Positions 23,006 through 29,716 of a DNA stretch of 64,000 bases are shown here, one piece after another. The notes under the pieces were generated by a model. That model ran no database searches. It worked only from the letters and a program-made list of their open reading frames with translations, and was not told the origin of the DNA. Origin of the DNA: an uncultured Clostridia bacterium (GTDB lineage Bacteria > Bacillota > Clostridia > Christensenellales > UBA1242); contig CAKVID010000002.1 in NCBI GenBank assembly GCA_934754355.1, forward strand, positions 124,001 to 188,000. The letters run 5' to 3'. The position numbers were made by a program, and so were the translations under genes. Position 1 is the stretch's first letter, and each line of letters begins with the position of its first letter.

Positions 23006-23079
23006 ACACCCTCCAAAATCAAAAATTTAGATTTATTAGAAAATATGACAAATTACGACATAATATTCCAAAAAAGCAC

Positions 23080-23118
23080 AAAAAAATCTATGCACTGCTA
23101 AATTTCAGCACATAGATT
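23080..23118 (-). terminator. Terminator downstream of acpP
   Basis: On the minus strand AATCTATGTGCTG pairs with CAGTGCATAGATT (13 bp with two G-U pairs), followed by a run of seven T. It lies 24 bases beyond the acpP stop codon. Confidence 0.85.
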
Positions 23119-23141
23119 AATCACTTATTTAGATATCAAAA

Positions 23142-23378
23142 TTATTTCTTAGATGTTTTCTTATCAATTAATTTAACAATATCGCCAACAGTCTTCAAAT
23201 TAACGCTTTCTTCATCTGTAACAGTAACATTGAATTCGTCTTCAAGTGTCATAAGCATCTCTACTACATCTAGAGAGTCCGCACCTAAATCGTCAATTAT
23301 TGCACTATTCTCAAGCACTTTGTCTGCTGGAATATTTAATTGTTCAACTAATAATTTTTTTATTTTATCAAAAGTCAT
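23142..23378 (-). CDS. acpP: Acyl carrier protein
   Basis: A 78-residue acidic protein with the phosphopantetheine attachment motif GADSLDVVE; the modified serine is Ser35. It carries growing acyl chains in fatty-acid synthesis and also supplies acyl groups to PlsX, encoded about 38 kb away in this window. Length and the DLGADSLD motif are typical of AcpP. The start follows AAGGAG with normal spacing. In most Firmicutes acpP sits between plsX/fabD/fabG and rnc. Here plsX abuts rnc, and acpP stands between sporulation genes with its own terminator, so it is probably a separate transcription unit. Confidence 0.95.
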   Translation of the reverse strand: MTFDKIKKLLVEQLNIPADKVLENSAIIDDLGADSLDVVEMLMTLEDEFNVTVTDEESVNLKTVGDIVKLIDKKTSKK

Positions 23379-23464
23379 GTCGTACTCCTTAAAAAATATT
23401 TCTTCAAAAGTCTTTTATAGTGTATCAATTTTTTGAAATAGTGTAAAGCATTTTAGTTAAAATA

Positions 23465-23498
23465 AGAAAAAAACAAAGTGTATAAGTAAATTATACAC
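23465..23498 (-). terminator. Terminator downstream of the M23/SpoIIQ-like gene
   Basis: On the minus strand GTGTATAA, loop TTTAC, TTATACAC, then TTTGTTTTTTT. It lies directly after the stop codon at 23516. Confidence 0.88.
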
Positions 23499-23515
23499 CC
23501 TATTCTATTCCAACA

Positions 23516-24100
23516 TTATTTATTAGAAGAAATATTTAGATAAGCGGCTGGATCAATCTTCTTGCCATTATCCTTCATAGAGAAGTGCAAATGCGCACCT
23601 GCTTCTAATTCCCTATTTGCAGACTCAGATACTGCTCCGATAATATCACCTCTTGAAACATTATCTCCAACCTTAACTTTAACATCGCTACCAAGTGAAG
23701 AGTATTCACTAGTAAGACCATTATTATGCTCAATTACAATAACCGTTCCGTCTAGGATATTAGTGTACACATCTTTAACTTTTCCATCAAGTATTGAGTA
23801 AACAGAACTACCACTTGCTACTTGCAAATCTATACCATTATGAGTTTCCCATTGTTTCAAAGTTGAATTATAAGTTAATTCATCTGCAAAGTAACCTTTG
23901 TATAATGTAGCGTTAAGTACAGGCATGTAAGGAGTAATTGTACTACTATTAGTTGGAGTTAATTTATTTTTGTTACTCTCTGATACTCCAACCAAAATCA
24001 TTGTAAGCACTGCTCCAACCACTAGAATTCCAAGAATGAAATAATAACCGTAGCGTTTAAGTACATTAGTCATCTTTTGTTTAAGTGTTAAATTTTCCAT
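23516..24100 (-). CDS. SpoIIQ-like membrane-anchored M23 (LytM) family protein
   Basis: 194 residues from an ATG at 24100, chosen because GGAGG lies six bases upstream; a longer frame to 24154 has no such site. The N-terminus is cytoplasmic, with one membrane segment (about 18-38), a Ser/Thr-rich linker and a LytM/M23 domain (about 65-190). The zinc ligands are present: H87-x3-D91 and H170-x-H172. The catalytic His of the usual YxHL motif is replaced (YSSL, about 133-136), as in SpoIIQ-type proteins. SpoIIQ spans the forespore membrane and binds SpoIIIAH to form the channel between the two sporangial cells. Position near spoIIID and a ywmB-like gene supports the assignment. A non-sporulation M23 peptidase remains possible. 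Confidence 0.78.
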   Translation of the reverse strand: MENLTLKQKMTNVLKRYGYYFILGILVVGAVLTMILVGVSESNKNKLTPTNSSTITPYMPVLNATLYKGYFADELTYNSTLKQWETHNGIDLQVASGSSVYSILDGKVKDVYTNILDGTVIVIEHNNGLTSEYSSLGSDVKVKVGDNVSRGDIIGAVSESANRELEAGAHLHFSMKDNGKKIDPAAYLNISSNK

Positions 24101-24187
24101 ATAAACCTCCGTTTGATATTTTGAATATTGACAAGAACAAAATTTTTTATACAACTAAAATTAATTTTTTGAAAAATATTTTTAAAT

Positions 24188-24541
24188 TTAGAAAGATTCA
24201 TCAATTAGTGGCGTGCCAACAATCACACCAACATCGTTATAAGAAATTTGTATATTTGTCTTAAAATTATTCACAACAATATGATCAGAAATCTTAGAAG
24301 TATACCCCTCAATAATTGTTCTATCCGACACCTCTTTTTTGGAGTGAATTTCTATACTTAATTCTTTCAAAATTTCTTCTAGTTTATCTCTACTAAAATA
24401 CATTATTTCATTATCAGATTTTATAGAAAAATTATCAACATCAATTTTATTTTTATTAATAATTGAACTTAAATTTTTAATATTAAAACATGATAGTATT
24501 GCAAGTGTAAAAATAATAATAAAAGCAAAATATTTTTTCAT
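24188..24541 (-). CDS. YwmB-like secreted protein (DUF1779 candidate)
   Basis: 117 residues. The N-terminus (MKKYFAF, hydrophobic to about 18) is a signal peptide or anchor. The rest is a small alpha/beta protein ending in YNDVGVIVGTPLIDESF. That ending resembles the terminal beta-strand of the YwmB family, where a GTP(L/I)I segment close to the C-terminus is common. The main support is context: in Bacillus ywmB lies upstream of murAA, spoIID and spoIIQ, and here it is immediately upstream of the spoIIQ-like gene on the same strand (87 bases apart). The molecular role of YwmB is not established. The assignment is tentative; it could be an unrelated small exported protein. Confidence 0.5.
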   Translation of the reverse strand: MKKYFAFIIIFTLAILSCFNIKNLSSIINKNKIDVDNFSIKSDNEIMYFSRDKLEEILKELSIEIHSKKEVSDRTIIEGYTSKISDHIVVNNFKTNIQISYNDVGVIVGTPLIDESF

Positions 24542-24792
24542 TTATAACCTACTTATAATTTTAATAAATTTTACACAAAATACATTGTGACATCTTGATA
24601 AATTATTGACCAAATTCAAATACAACTATACTAAAATTGTTAATTTTGAAAGCAATCAAAACATTGATTTAATGCAATAAAATTATATATATGTTGTAAT
24701 TTATTATATATTTATTGTCAATATCTTTATAGTTTATGTCATCTACTCACATTTAAGAGTAATATTATTTGTATTTTAAAAATTTATAAATT

Positions 24793-25860
24793 ATGGCAAA
24801 AATCAACAAAAAATATTTAATTATCTTAATATTATTTATAGCATTTACTTTGATAAATAGTAATAATTTTTATTACACAAAAGCAGATGTTATAGCCACA
24901 CAAAACAATATAAAATACGATGGCAAAATTGAAGCATTATCATTCACAACACTCATGTCTTTTCCAGACAAAGCACTACATAAAAATAATAGCCTTAGTA
25001 GCAATTTTGATGAGAGCAAAATCACTGTAAATGAATTCAAAAATATACTAGAAGAACTATATATTAACAACTATATTTTAGTCGATATTTATGATGTAAT
25101 TGATAGAGAAAATATGACAAAAAAAGATTTGTATTTACCTCAAAATAAAAAGCCAATAATACTTACTTTTGATAATGTTACTTACACAAGTAATTATCAA
25201 AATTTGGGACAAATTGACAAAATTATAATCGACAGAAATAATAATTTAGCCAGTTATACAACCAAAAAAAGTATTCAAGATAGAATACAATACGACAATG
25301 AATTTTTATTAATTTTAGAAAATTTTATAAACAAACACAAAGACTTTAGTTATAATAATGCACGAGGAATAATATTCTTAACCGGCGAGAATGGAATACT
25401 TGGATATAATACAAATCACAAAAATGCAAGTAGTAAATACGAACAAAAAAGAGTATGTGAAGTAATAAGAAAATTAAAAAATTTAGGTTGGCGATTTGGT
25501 TCAAATAATTACACCTATAAAGACGAAAGTACTAAGACCGATATGGAATTTGCAAAAGAATTATCTCTATGGAATAATGAAATCAAAGAGATAATTGGAA
25601 CTACAAATTTATATGCCTTCCCCTACGGCAATTACAATAAATCAAACATAAGCAAACTAGAATTATTAATCGCAAACGACTTTAATATTTTCTTTGCAAA
25701 TAATCTAGACCATGACTTGTCTTTGCACAAAGATATCTGCTTTGTACTACGCAAAGATGTTAATGGTAAAAATTTAAGAGACAATCCCGAAATGTATTCT
25801 CAATTATTTAATGCACAAAAAGTGTACGACCACGAAAATAGAAAAATTAATTTTGAATAA
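24793..25860 (+). CDS. Polysaccharide-deacetylase-fold (NodB-like) exported protein, probably catalytically inactive
   Basis: 355 residues with an N-terminal membrane/signal segment (about 8-22). The layout follows clostridial deacetylases: a TTLMSFPDKAL segment (about 52-62), TVNEFKNILEELYINNYILVDI (78-99), PIILTFDNVTY (121-131), ARGIIFLTGENGILGYNTN (190-208), a GWRF segment (232-235) and AFPYGNYN (275-282). Active members have paired Asp at the 127/128 site and a SH(T/S)xxH metal-binding segment after the GW.F motif. Here the sites read Asp127-Asn128 and GSNNYTY (236-242), so both the second Asp and the metal-binding His are missing. It may bind glycan without cleaving it. It is transcribed away from the ywmB-like gene and its own 3' end has a hairpin terminator. 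No clear Shine-Dalgarno was seen. Confidence 0.7.
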   Translation: MAKINKKYLIILILFIAFTLINSNNFYYTKADVIATQNNIKYDGKIEALSFTTLMSFPDKALHKNNSLSSNFDESKITVNEFKNILEELYINNYILVDIYDVIDRENMTKKDLYLPQNKKPIILTFDNVTYTSNYQNLGQIDKIIIDRNNNLASYTTKKSIQDRIQYDNEFLLILENFINKHKDFSYNNARGIIFLTGENGILGYNTNHKNASSKYEQKRVCEVIRKLKNLGWRFGSNNYTYKDESTKTDMEFAKELSLWNNEIKEIIGTTNLYAFPYGNYNKSNISKLELLIANDFNIFFANNLDHDLSLHKDICFVLRKDVNGKNLRDNPEMYSQLFNAQKVYDHENRKINFE

Positions 25861-25886
25861 ATATTTCTGTCAATAACCGCAAAATA

Positions 25887-25931
25887 AAAGACATGAAGCC
25901 TTGCCTTCTAAACAAAAACCTCATGTCTTTT
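25887..25931. terminator. Bidirectional terminator between convergent genes
   Basis: AAAAGACATGA and TCATGTCTTTT form an 11-bp stem with A and T runs on both sides. It lies between the stop codons of the deacetylase-like gene (25860) and the flippase-like gene (25932). Confidence 0.85.
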
Positions 25932-27059
25932 TTACTTATTTACACTTATTTTGTTATCATATATTTTATCGAAAATTTTAAAAATCAAATATGAAATAAC
26001 ATAAGCAAAATAATCAAACAATCTATATAAAACTAATCCCCAGAACACATACCCTTCAAAGAAAATATTATTCATTAGTAATACAAATATGAGTTCATAT
26101 ATAAATGTTCCATTTTGAATTGGCCATGCTTTCAATATTAACTCTAGTAGTACGCATTTGAATAGAAGTTCTCCAAATATTGCTCCATCTGCTATATTTA
26201 AGGATACAAATATAACATATACTACCCCCGCCTTTAAGATATATATAAGCATATTTGAAATAAACTCAACAAATAAAATATATTTATTTGTCTTAAAGTC
26301 TTTAACTGCAATGATTAATTTATCTACAATTCTATTATAAACCTTTTCATAATCACTGATAATTCTTAATTGATAAGCAAACCTTATAACTTTTGCCAAT
26401 TTTTCTAAAGTGTTTTTTTTGTTTCTCTTAAACATTAAAACGAAAAGTATTTTAATAAATTCAATCAATAAAATAATAACACCAATAACAAATAATAAAA
26501 CATTAGTATTTTTAATCCACGCAAATATTCCAGCAATCATCAAAATAAGAGCGTATGTTACGAAGGGCATTCTATCACAACTGGTTCTAGCATATACGCT
26601 ATCAATTGCCACATTATCTTGAATACCTCTCTTTATTACTGTATTTACAAAACTACTATCTTTTCCTTTTGAAAACAATGTAACTCTTCCATATAATTCG
26701 CTAGCAACCACACCACCAAGAATTGCTCCAAATTTTCTAGCCTTAGTTTTGGAGTATACTCTTAGAAAAACAGGCAAAGTTTTCAACAACAAAATAACAA
26801 TAAAGCAAACAGTCATAATTGCAATCAATTTAAAATCAAAATTCTCTGCCACTACCGATAATTTTTGAATTTCAAACTTTGTATTATCCAACACAATAAA
26901 ACATACAATAAGCGCCATAATATTGAGTAAAATCAAACTTGCATAGTACCATTTACTGCTAGGACTATTAATCTTCTCTATATCATTATTAATTCTTAGT
27001 ATTTCTCTCTTCTCTGATGTGTTCACATTTTCTTGAAGTTCTTTTGCTTGTTTCAACAT
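25932..27059 (-). CDS. Integral membrane protein of the lysyl-PG synthase transmembrane / YbhN flippase-like family
   Basis: 375 residues from the ATG at 27059, which has AAGGAG at proper spacing; a frame extending to 27107 lacks a ribosome site. Hydrophobic segments are spread over the protein (about eight). Family-like signatures are ASELYGRVTLFSKGKDS in the middle and a late WPIQNGTFIYE segment followed by VLYRLFDYFAYVI. These correspond to the P-x(2)-G-x(2)-G-x(2)-E and R-x(2)-Y features of the MprF/YbhN membrane domain. Members move lipids or lipid-linked sugars across the membrane. No soluble synthetase domain is present. The N-terminal 40 residues are charged and probably cytoplasmic. 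The substrate is unknown. Confidence 0.65.
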   Translation of the reverse strand: MLKQAKELQENVNTSEKREILRINNDIEKINSPSSKWYYASLILLNIMALIVCFIVLDNTKFEIQKLSVVAENFDFKLIAIMTVCFIVILLLKTLPVFLRVYSKTKARKFGAILGGVVASELYGRVTLFSKGKDSSFVNTVIKRGIQDNVAIDSVYARTSCDRMPFVTYALILMIAGIFAWIKNTNVLLFVIGVIILLIEFIKILFVLMFKRNKKNTLEKLAKVIRFAYQLRIISDYEKVYNRIVDKLIIAVKDFKTNKYILFVEFISNMLIYILKAGVVYVIFVSLNIADGAIFGELLFKCVLLELILKAWPIQNGTFIYELIFVLLMNNIFFEGYVFWGLVLYRLFDYFAYVISYLIFKIFDKIYDNKISVNK

Positions 27060-27225
27060 TACACTCCTTAATACAATTTTTTCTAGCATAGTATACACCA
27101 AAAACATTAATATTTCAATTATTTCCCATTAATTAGTATTATTTAATTATTATTTAAAATTTCTATTTTTCATAATATTTAGAATACTTGCATATATTTA
27201 GATATACATAAAATCAGGAGTATAT

Positions 27226-27504
27226 ATGGAAAAGATAGTTAATCAAGAAAAAACAACAACTAGTAATGAATTACTAAGCCTAACAAATAGAAAAAACTTG
27301 AAATTAGAAGGAATAATTGAAGTTTTGGCCACAAGCGATACAAATTTAACTTTAAAATTAAAAGACACTACACTCTGCATTACAGGAGAAAATATTAATA
27401 TATTAAAATTAGATGTAAACACTGGTCTACTAGAAGCAGAAGGAAAATTCAATAACTTCAGATATGGCAAAAGCGGAAATATCTTCAAGAGGATTTTTAA
27501 ATGA
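27226..27504 (+). CDS. yabP: Sporulation protein YabP
   Basis: 92 residues matching YabP: SLTNRKNLKLEGIIEVL (about 18-34), followed by a beta-rich segment with ITGENINILKLDVNTGLLEAEG. The family has the same NRK-x-L-x-(V/L)-x-G-(V/I) opening and a (G)-x-L-x-(V/A)-x-G close. YabP is needed for normal spore cortex/coat formation in Bacillus. It is the first gene of a three-gene cluster with yabQ and divIC, overlapping yabQ by four bases (ATGA). The start has AGGAG upstream. A GAATAC...ATACAT arrangement 20-45 bases before the start loosely resembles a sigma-E promoter, which would fit mother-cell expression; this is weak evidence. Confidence 0.88.
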   Translation: MEKIVNQEKTTTSNELLSLTNRKNLKLEGIIEVLATSDTNLTLKLKDTTLCITGENINILKLDVNTGLLEAEGKFNNFRYGKSGNIFKRIFK

Positions 27505-27866
27505 AAATTTCATTCATATTACAAATGAAAGATTTATCCATTATGTTAGGTCTAGGAATTGCACTTGGAGTATTCTATGGTGTTATCAATATAATAAATC
27601 ATATTCATGAGAATATTTTTACTAGAATTTTCTGCGATATAATATTTATGTTTATTGCAACAACCACATACATAATAGTAGTAGAGAAAATAAATTTTGG
27701 AAGTTTGAGATTGTATTTACTTCTAGGATACTTATTAGGATTTGGATTAGAGAGAATTTCTTTGGGAAAAATATTTGCCAAAGGATACAAATATGTGTAT
27801 AATAAACTAAAATTAATGATAAAATCATTTAAAGAAACGAAAATAGGAAAAATAGTATTTAAGTAA
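27501..27866 (+). CDS. yabQ: Spore cortex biosynthesis protein YabQ
   Basis: 121 residues. The first half has hydrophobic segments at about 12-32, 38-62 and 68-88, followed by a basic C-terminal tail. This is the layout of YabQ, a small membrane protein required for spore cortex formation. The LGLGIALGVFYGVINI opening and LRLYLLLGYLLGFGLE segment fit the family (G-x-LG-x-(L)-YD-x-(F)R pattern, loosely). Position supports the call: ATGA overlap with yabP and one-base overlap (TAATG) with divIC, the canonical order in Bacillus and Clostridia. Translation is probably coupled through the overlaps. Confidence 0.85.
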   Translation: MKISFILQMKDLSIMLGLGIALGVFYGVINIINHIHENIFTRIFCDIIFMFIATTTYIIVVEKINFGSLRLYLLLGYLLGFGLERISLGKIFAKGYKYVYNKLKLMIKSFKETKIGKIVFK

Positions 27867-28147
27867 TGGAAAAAAGAGAAAAAATTATAAAAATTAGCAC
27901 AATCATCTCCATAATAATAGTATTTGTATGTATTATAGTTTTAACATGTCAATTAATAAAAATCGGCAATTTGAAGGAAAAAAATAAAGAATTATCTGCT
28001 AGAAAAGACCAATTAATTGAAGAAATATACAATTACAATTCCACCAACGCTTACTATGGAAATAATAGGCAAGAATTTCTTGAAAATTACGCTAGAGAAA
28101 ATCTTACTTACGGGAAAAATGGCGAAGTTTGGTATGTAAAAAAATAG
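27866..28147 (+). CDS. divIC: Septum formation initiator DivIC/FtsB family
   Basis: 93 residues: a short basic cytoplasmic N-terminus, one membrane segment (about 12-32), a coiled-coil (LKEKNKELSARKDQLIEEI, about 36-54) and a short extracellular domain with NYARENLTYGKNGEVW. That domain matches the (ARE)-x-(L)-x-Y-x-(K)-x-GE segment common in DivIC/FtsB. DivIC partners DivIB and FtsL in the divisome. The gene overlaps the yabQ stop by one base. The next feature is an inverted repeat covering its stop codon. Confidence 0.9.
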   Translation: MEKREKIIKISTIISIIIVFVCIIVLTCQLIKIGNLKEKNKELSARKDQLIEEIYNYNSTNAYYGNNRQEFLENYARENLTYGKNGEVWYVKK

Positions 28148-28184
28148 ATTTAGACACAAATTACAATTTTTATGTCTAAATCTA
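28145..28184 (+). terminator. 12-bp inverted repeat after divIC (possible terminator without U-tract)
   Basis: TAGATTTAGACA and TGTCTAAATCTA form a perfect 12-bp stem with a 16-base AT-rich loop. No T-run follows; the next six bases are the TTGACA -35 box of the tRNA promoter. It may end the yabP operon, hold back read-through into the tRNA, or act as an operator. Confidence 0.45.
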
Positions 28185-28213
28185 TTGACATTACATACAA
28201 TTAGTTATATAAT
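28185..28213 (+). promoter_or_regulatory. Consensus promoter of the initiator tRNA gene
   Basis: TTGACA (28185-28190), a 17-base spacer and TATAAT (28208-28213): both boxes match the sigma-A consensus perfectly. The tRNA starts 15 bases downstream. Confidence 0.93.
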
Positions 28214-28227
28214 ATACTTGTTTTTAT

Positions 28228-28305
28228 CGCGGGGAGGAGCAGTTCGGTCGCTCGTCGGGCTCATAACCCGAAGGTCGTGTGGTTCAAATCCCACCCCCGC
28301 TACCA
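28228..28305 (+). tRNA. Initiator tRNA-Met (CAU), with one extra base in the T stem
   Basis: Initiator hallmarks are present. Position 1 does not pair with position 72 (C1 with U72). The remaining acceptor stem is GC-only, and three G-C pairs (GGG/CCC) precede the CTCATAA anticodon loop. The 3' CCA is encoded. The gene is 78 nt rather than the usual 77. The 5' side of the T stem reads GTGTGG against CCCAC; removing one U would give the perfect GTGGG/CCCAC pairing. It may therefore carry a bulged U, or be a damaged copy. A consensus promoter precedes it and a terminator follows. The 3' 21 bases recur at 28524-28544. Confidence 0.9.
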
Positions 28306-28311
28306 CTATTT

Positions 28312-28335
28312 AACACATCTTTGATGTGTTTTTTT
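28312..28335 (+). terminator. Terminator of the initiator tRNA
   Basis: AACACATC, loop TTT, GATGTGTT, then a T-run. An identical copy lies at 28551-28574 in the second repeat. Confidence 0.92.
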
Positions 28336-28346
28336 GTTTCTCGTTT

Positions 28347-28414
28347 GGTGGGATTTAAGTGAATTTTATTCACTTTTGGAAACTCTGTTTCCTGAACCAC
28401 ACGACTTGGTCGTG
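28347..28414 (+). other. Hairpin array with inverted T-arm sequence (copy 1)
   Basis: Three perfect stem-loops, each with a 3-base loop, follow each other: AAGTGAAT/ATTCACTT (28357-28375), GGAAAC/GTTTCC (28378-28392) and CACGAC/GTCGTG (28400-28414). The bases before the first and after the second (28347-28356 and 28393-28405) are the reverse complement of the initiator tRNA T-arm (28286-28295 and 28274-28286). The segment is therefore an inverted T-arm opened in its loop by two hairpins. Function unknown. Confidence 0.85.
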
Positions 28415-28523
28415 CTTGTTGTTCATACTTTTACCCCTATTTTAGTCACTTTTTTACTCTTAATTCTCTTTATGTCTTTTATTTCCACATCATTTCTTTG
28501 AACAAATAACGCTTTGCTTATTG

Positions 28524-28544
28524 CAAATCCCACCCCCGCTACCA
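28524..28544 (+). pseudogene. Truncated initiator tRNA 3' end (repeat copy)
   Basis: An exact copy of the last 21 bases of the initiator tRNA, from the T-loop to CCA, without the rest of the gene. It marks the start of the second repeat unit. Confidence 0.92.
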
Positions 28545-28550
28545 CTATTT

Positions 28551-28574
28551 AACACATCTTTGATGTGTTTTTTT
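28551..28574 (+). terminator. Duplicated tRNA terminator (copy 2)
   Basis: Identical to 28312-28335, carried by the tandem duplication. It probably has no transcript of its own. Confidence 0.8.
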
Positions 28575-28585
28575 GTTTCTCGTTT

Positions 28586-28653
28586 GGTGGGATTTAAGTG
28601 AATTTTATTCACTTTTGGAAACTCTGTTTCCTGAACCACACGACTTGGTCGTG
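28586..28653 (+). other. Hairpin array with inverted T-arm sequence (copy 2)
   Basis: Identical to 28347-28414: the three triloop hairpins lie at 28596-28614, 28617-28631 and 28639-28653. The structure is preserved exactly between the copies. Confidence 0.85.
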
Positions 28654-28748
28654 CTTGTTGTTCATACTTTTACCCCTATTTAGTCACTTTTTTCACTCTT
28701 AATTCTCTTTATGTCTTTTATTTCCACCTCATTTCTTTGAACAAATAA

Positions 28749-28953
28749 TGTATGTATTGCATAATACTATTCATATGTGTGCTTTTTGTCTATATTTAGC
28801 CATTTTATTCAATTAATTATTGTTTAATTTCTTACACCTTATTAAGTATGAAATTACTTAAATATCTACTTATCATTGAATATATTTATTTTATCCCCTC
28901 ACTACACACTATTTAATATCTAGCAAATTTTAGATTTAAGTAATAAAAAACTC
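28749..28953. other. AT-rich intergenic sequence
   Basis: Nothing recognisable between the end of the second repeat and the next tRNA promoter: no open frame, hairpin or motif that I could support. Confidence 0.6.
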
Positions 28954-28982
28954 TTGACAAACAAGAATTGCCATAGTAAAAT
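28954..28982 (+). promoter_or_regulatory. Promoter of the elongator tRNA-Met gene
   Basis: TTGACA (28954-28959), a 17-base spacer and TAAAAT (28977-28982); the tRNA starts 24 bases downstream. Confidence 0.88.
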
Positions 28983-29005
28983 ATCTAGGTACAAAAAATA
29001 AATAT

Positions 29006-29082
29006 GGCGGCGTAGCTTAGTTGGCTATAGCATTCGGTTCATACCCGAAAGGTCGTAGGTTCGAGTCCCACCGCCGCTACCA
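29006..29082 (+). tRNA. tRNA-Met (CAU), elongator
   Basis: A 77-nt cloverleaf: acceptor GGCGGCG/CGCCGCT (one G-U), anticodon stem TTCGG/CCGAA with loop TTCATAC, and encoded CCA. The T stem GTAGG/CCCAC has one A-C mismatch in its middle pair. The CAU anticodon could in principle belong to a lysidine-modified tRNA-Ile, but the body resembles clostridial elongator tRNA-Met. Confidence 0.93.
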
Positions 29083-29083
29083 A

Positions 29084-29110
29084 AAAAGCACCTTTAAGGT
29101 GCTTTTTGTT
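29084..29110 (+). terminator. Terminator of tRNA-Met
   Basis: AAAAAGCACCTT and AAGGTGCTTTTT pair directly after the CCA end, followed by T-rich sequence. Confidence 0.9.
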
Positions 29111-29138
29111 TTTTCATATTTAATTGAAAAGTATTTAA

Positions 29139-29606
29139 TTACATTTCGCGTTCGTCTTCTTCATCAAGTTTAACTTCTGGAACCAATCCAATTACGCAAG
29201 CACTCACTCCAAGTCCACTAAGAGCGGTTACTACACCACTTGCTATTTGCACATCACGAGCATAATCAATTATATCTTTTTGTTCTTGTGTAGCATTTTC
29301 ATCTACAAATTTATCATCAATATAACTATCTTTAGTGCGTTCTCTTAGGAATTTCTCTTGATATTCTTTGTTTTTGCCCTTAATTTGAGCCACCTGTTCC
29401 TCGATTTTTTCCTCTGCATATGCTTCATATGCACTGGTCTTTCTCAAATCATCATAGACACGAAGTTCAGTACCTCTAGCAGTTAAAAATGATGCTAAAT
29501 TACATGTTGTAAGTAGTGAGCAAGTACCAAGAACTGCTAACAATGCTCTACGCTTTCTATCCACTTTCTTAACAATTTCTTCTTTATTTTTTATTATTTT
29601 TTTCAT
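29139..29606 (-). CDS. Small protein with two membrane segments, function unknown
   Basis: 155 residues from the ATG at 29606, chosen because it follows a G-rich ribosome site (GGGGAA); the frame extends further upstream without support. The N-terminus is strongly basic (MKKIIKNKEEIVKKVDRKRR), then a membrane segment (about 22-42), about 75 charged helical residues (EKIEEQVAQIKGKNKEYQ), a second membrane segment (about 122-145) and an acidic tail ending EDEREM. The layout matches the 162-aa protein at 30583-31071, although the sequences are not obviously alignable. The two genes bracket the Lys-rich-tail protein and tRNA-Glu. Both ends are probably cytoplasmic with an outside helical hairpin. 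I do not recognise a family. Confidence 0.7.
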   Translation of the reverse strand: MKKIIKNKEEIVKKVDRKRRALLAVLGTCSLLTTCNLASFLTARGTELRVYDDLRKTSAYEAYAEEKIEEQVAQIKGKNKEYQEKFLRERTKDSYIDDKFVDENATQEQKDIIDYARDVQIASGVVTALSGLGVSACVIGLVPEVKLDEEDEREM

Positions 29607-29716
29607 TTCCCCATATCCCCTTATGTTATTACTTAGAATTATACCATATTTGAAGACTCTTTTCAATACCTTTACTCGAAAAAAAAGACACCACCACATG
29701 GCAATGTCATAAAAAA

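Larger units (their letters stand above)
28285..28748 (+). repeat. Tandem duplication, two 225-bp copies, starting inside the initiator tRNA
   Basis: Copy 1 is 28285-28509 and copy 2 is 28524-28748 (offset 239), separated by 14 unrelated bases. They differ only by one T deletion, one C insertion and one A-to-C change, so the event is recent. Each copy starts with the last 21 bases of the tRNA (T-loop to CCA) and continues through the terminator, an array of hairpins and a pyrimidine-rich tail. No transposase or integrase is nearby. Confidence 0.95.

Noticed and set aside
24101..24154. Longer N-terminus for the SpoIIQ-like protein
   Set aside because: The extension lacks a ribosome site and would put a charged Cys-containing peptide before the normal start, which has GGAGG.
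27160..27225. Sigma-E promoter before yabP
   Set aside because: The elements match the consensus only in part and spacing is loose, so it is mentioned under yabP but not listed as a feature.
28524..28544. tRNA 3' end repeat as an att site flanking an integrated element
   Set aside because: The DNA between the repeats is only about 218 bp, contains no gene, and is itself repeated after the second copy. This is a tandem duplication, not an element between two att sites.
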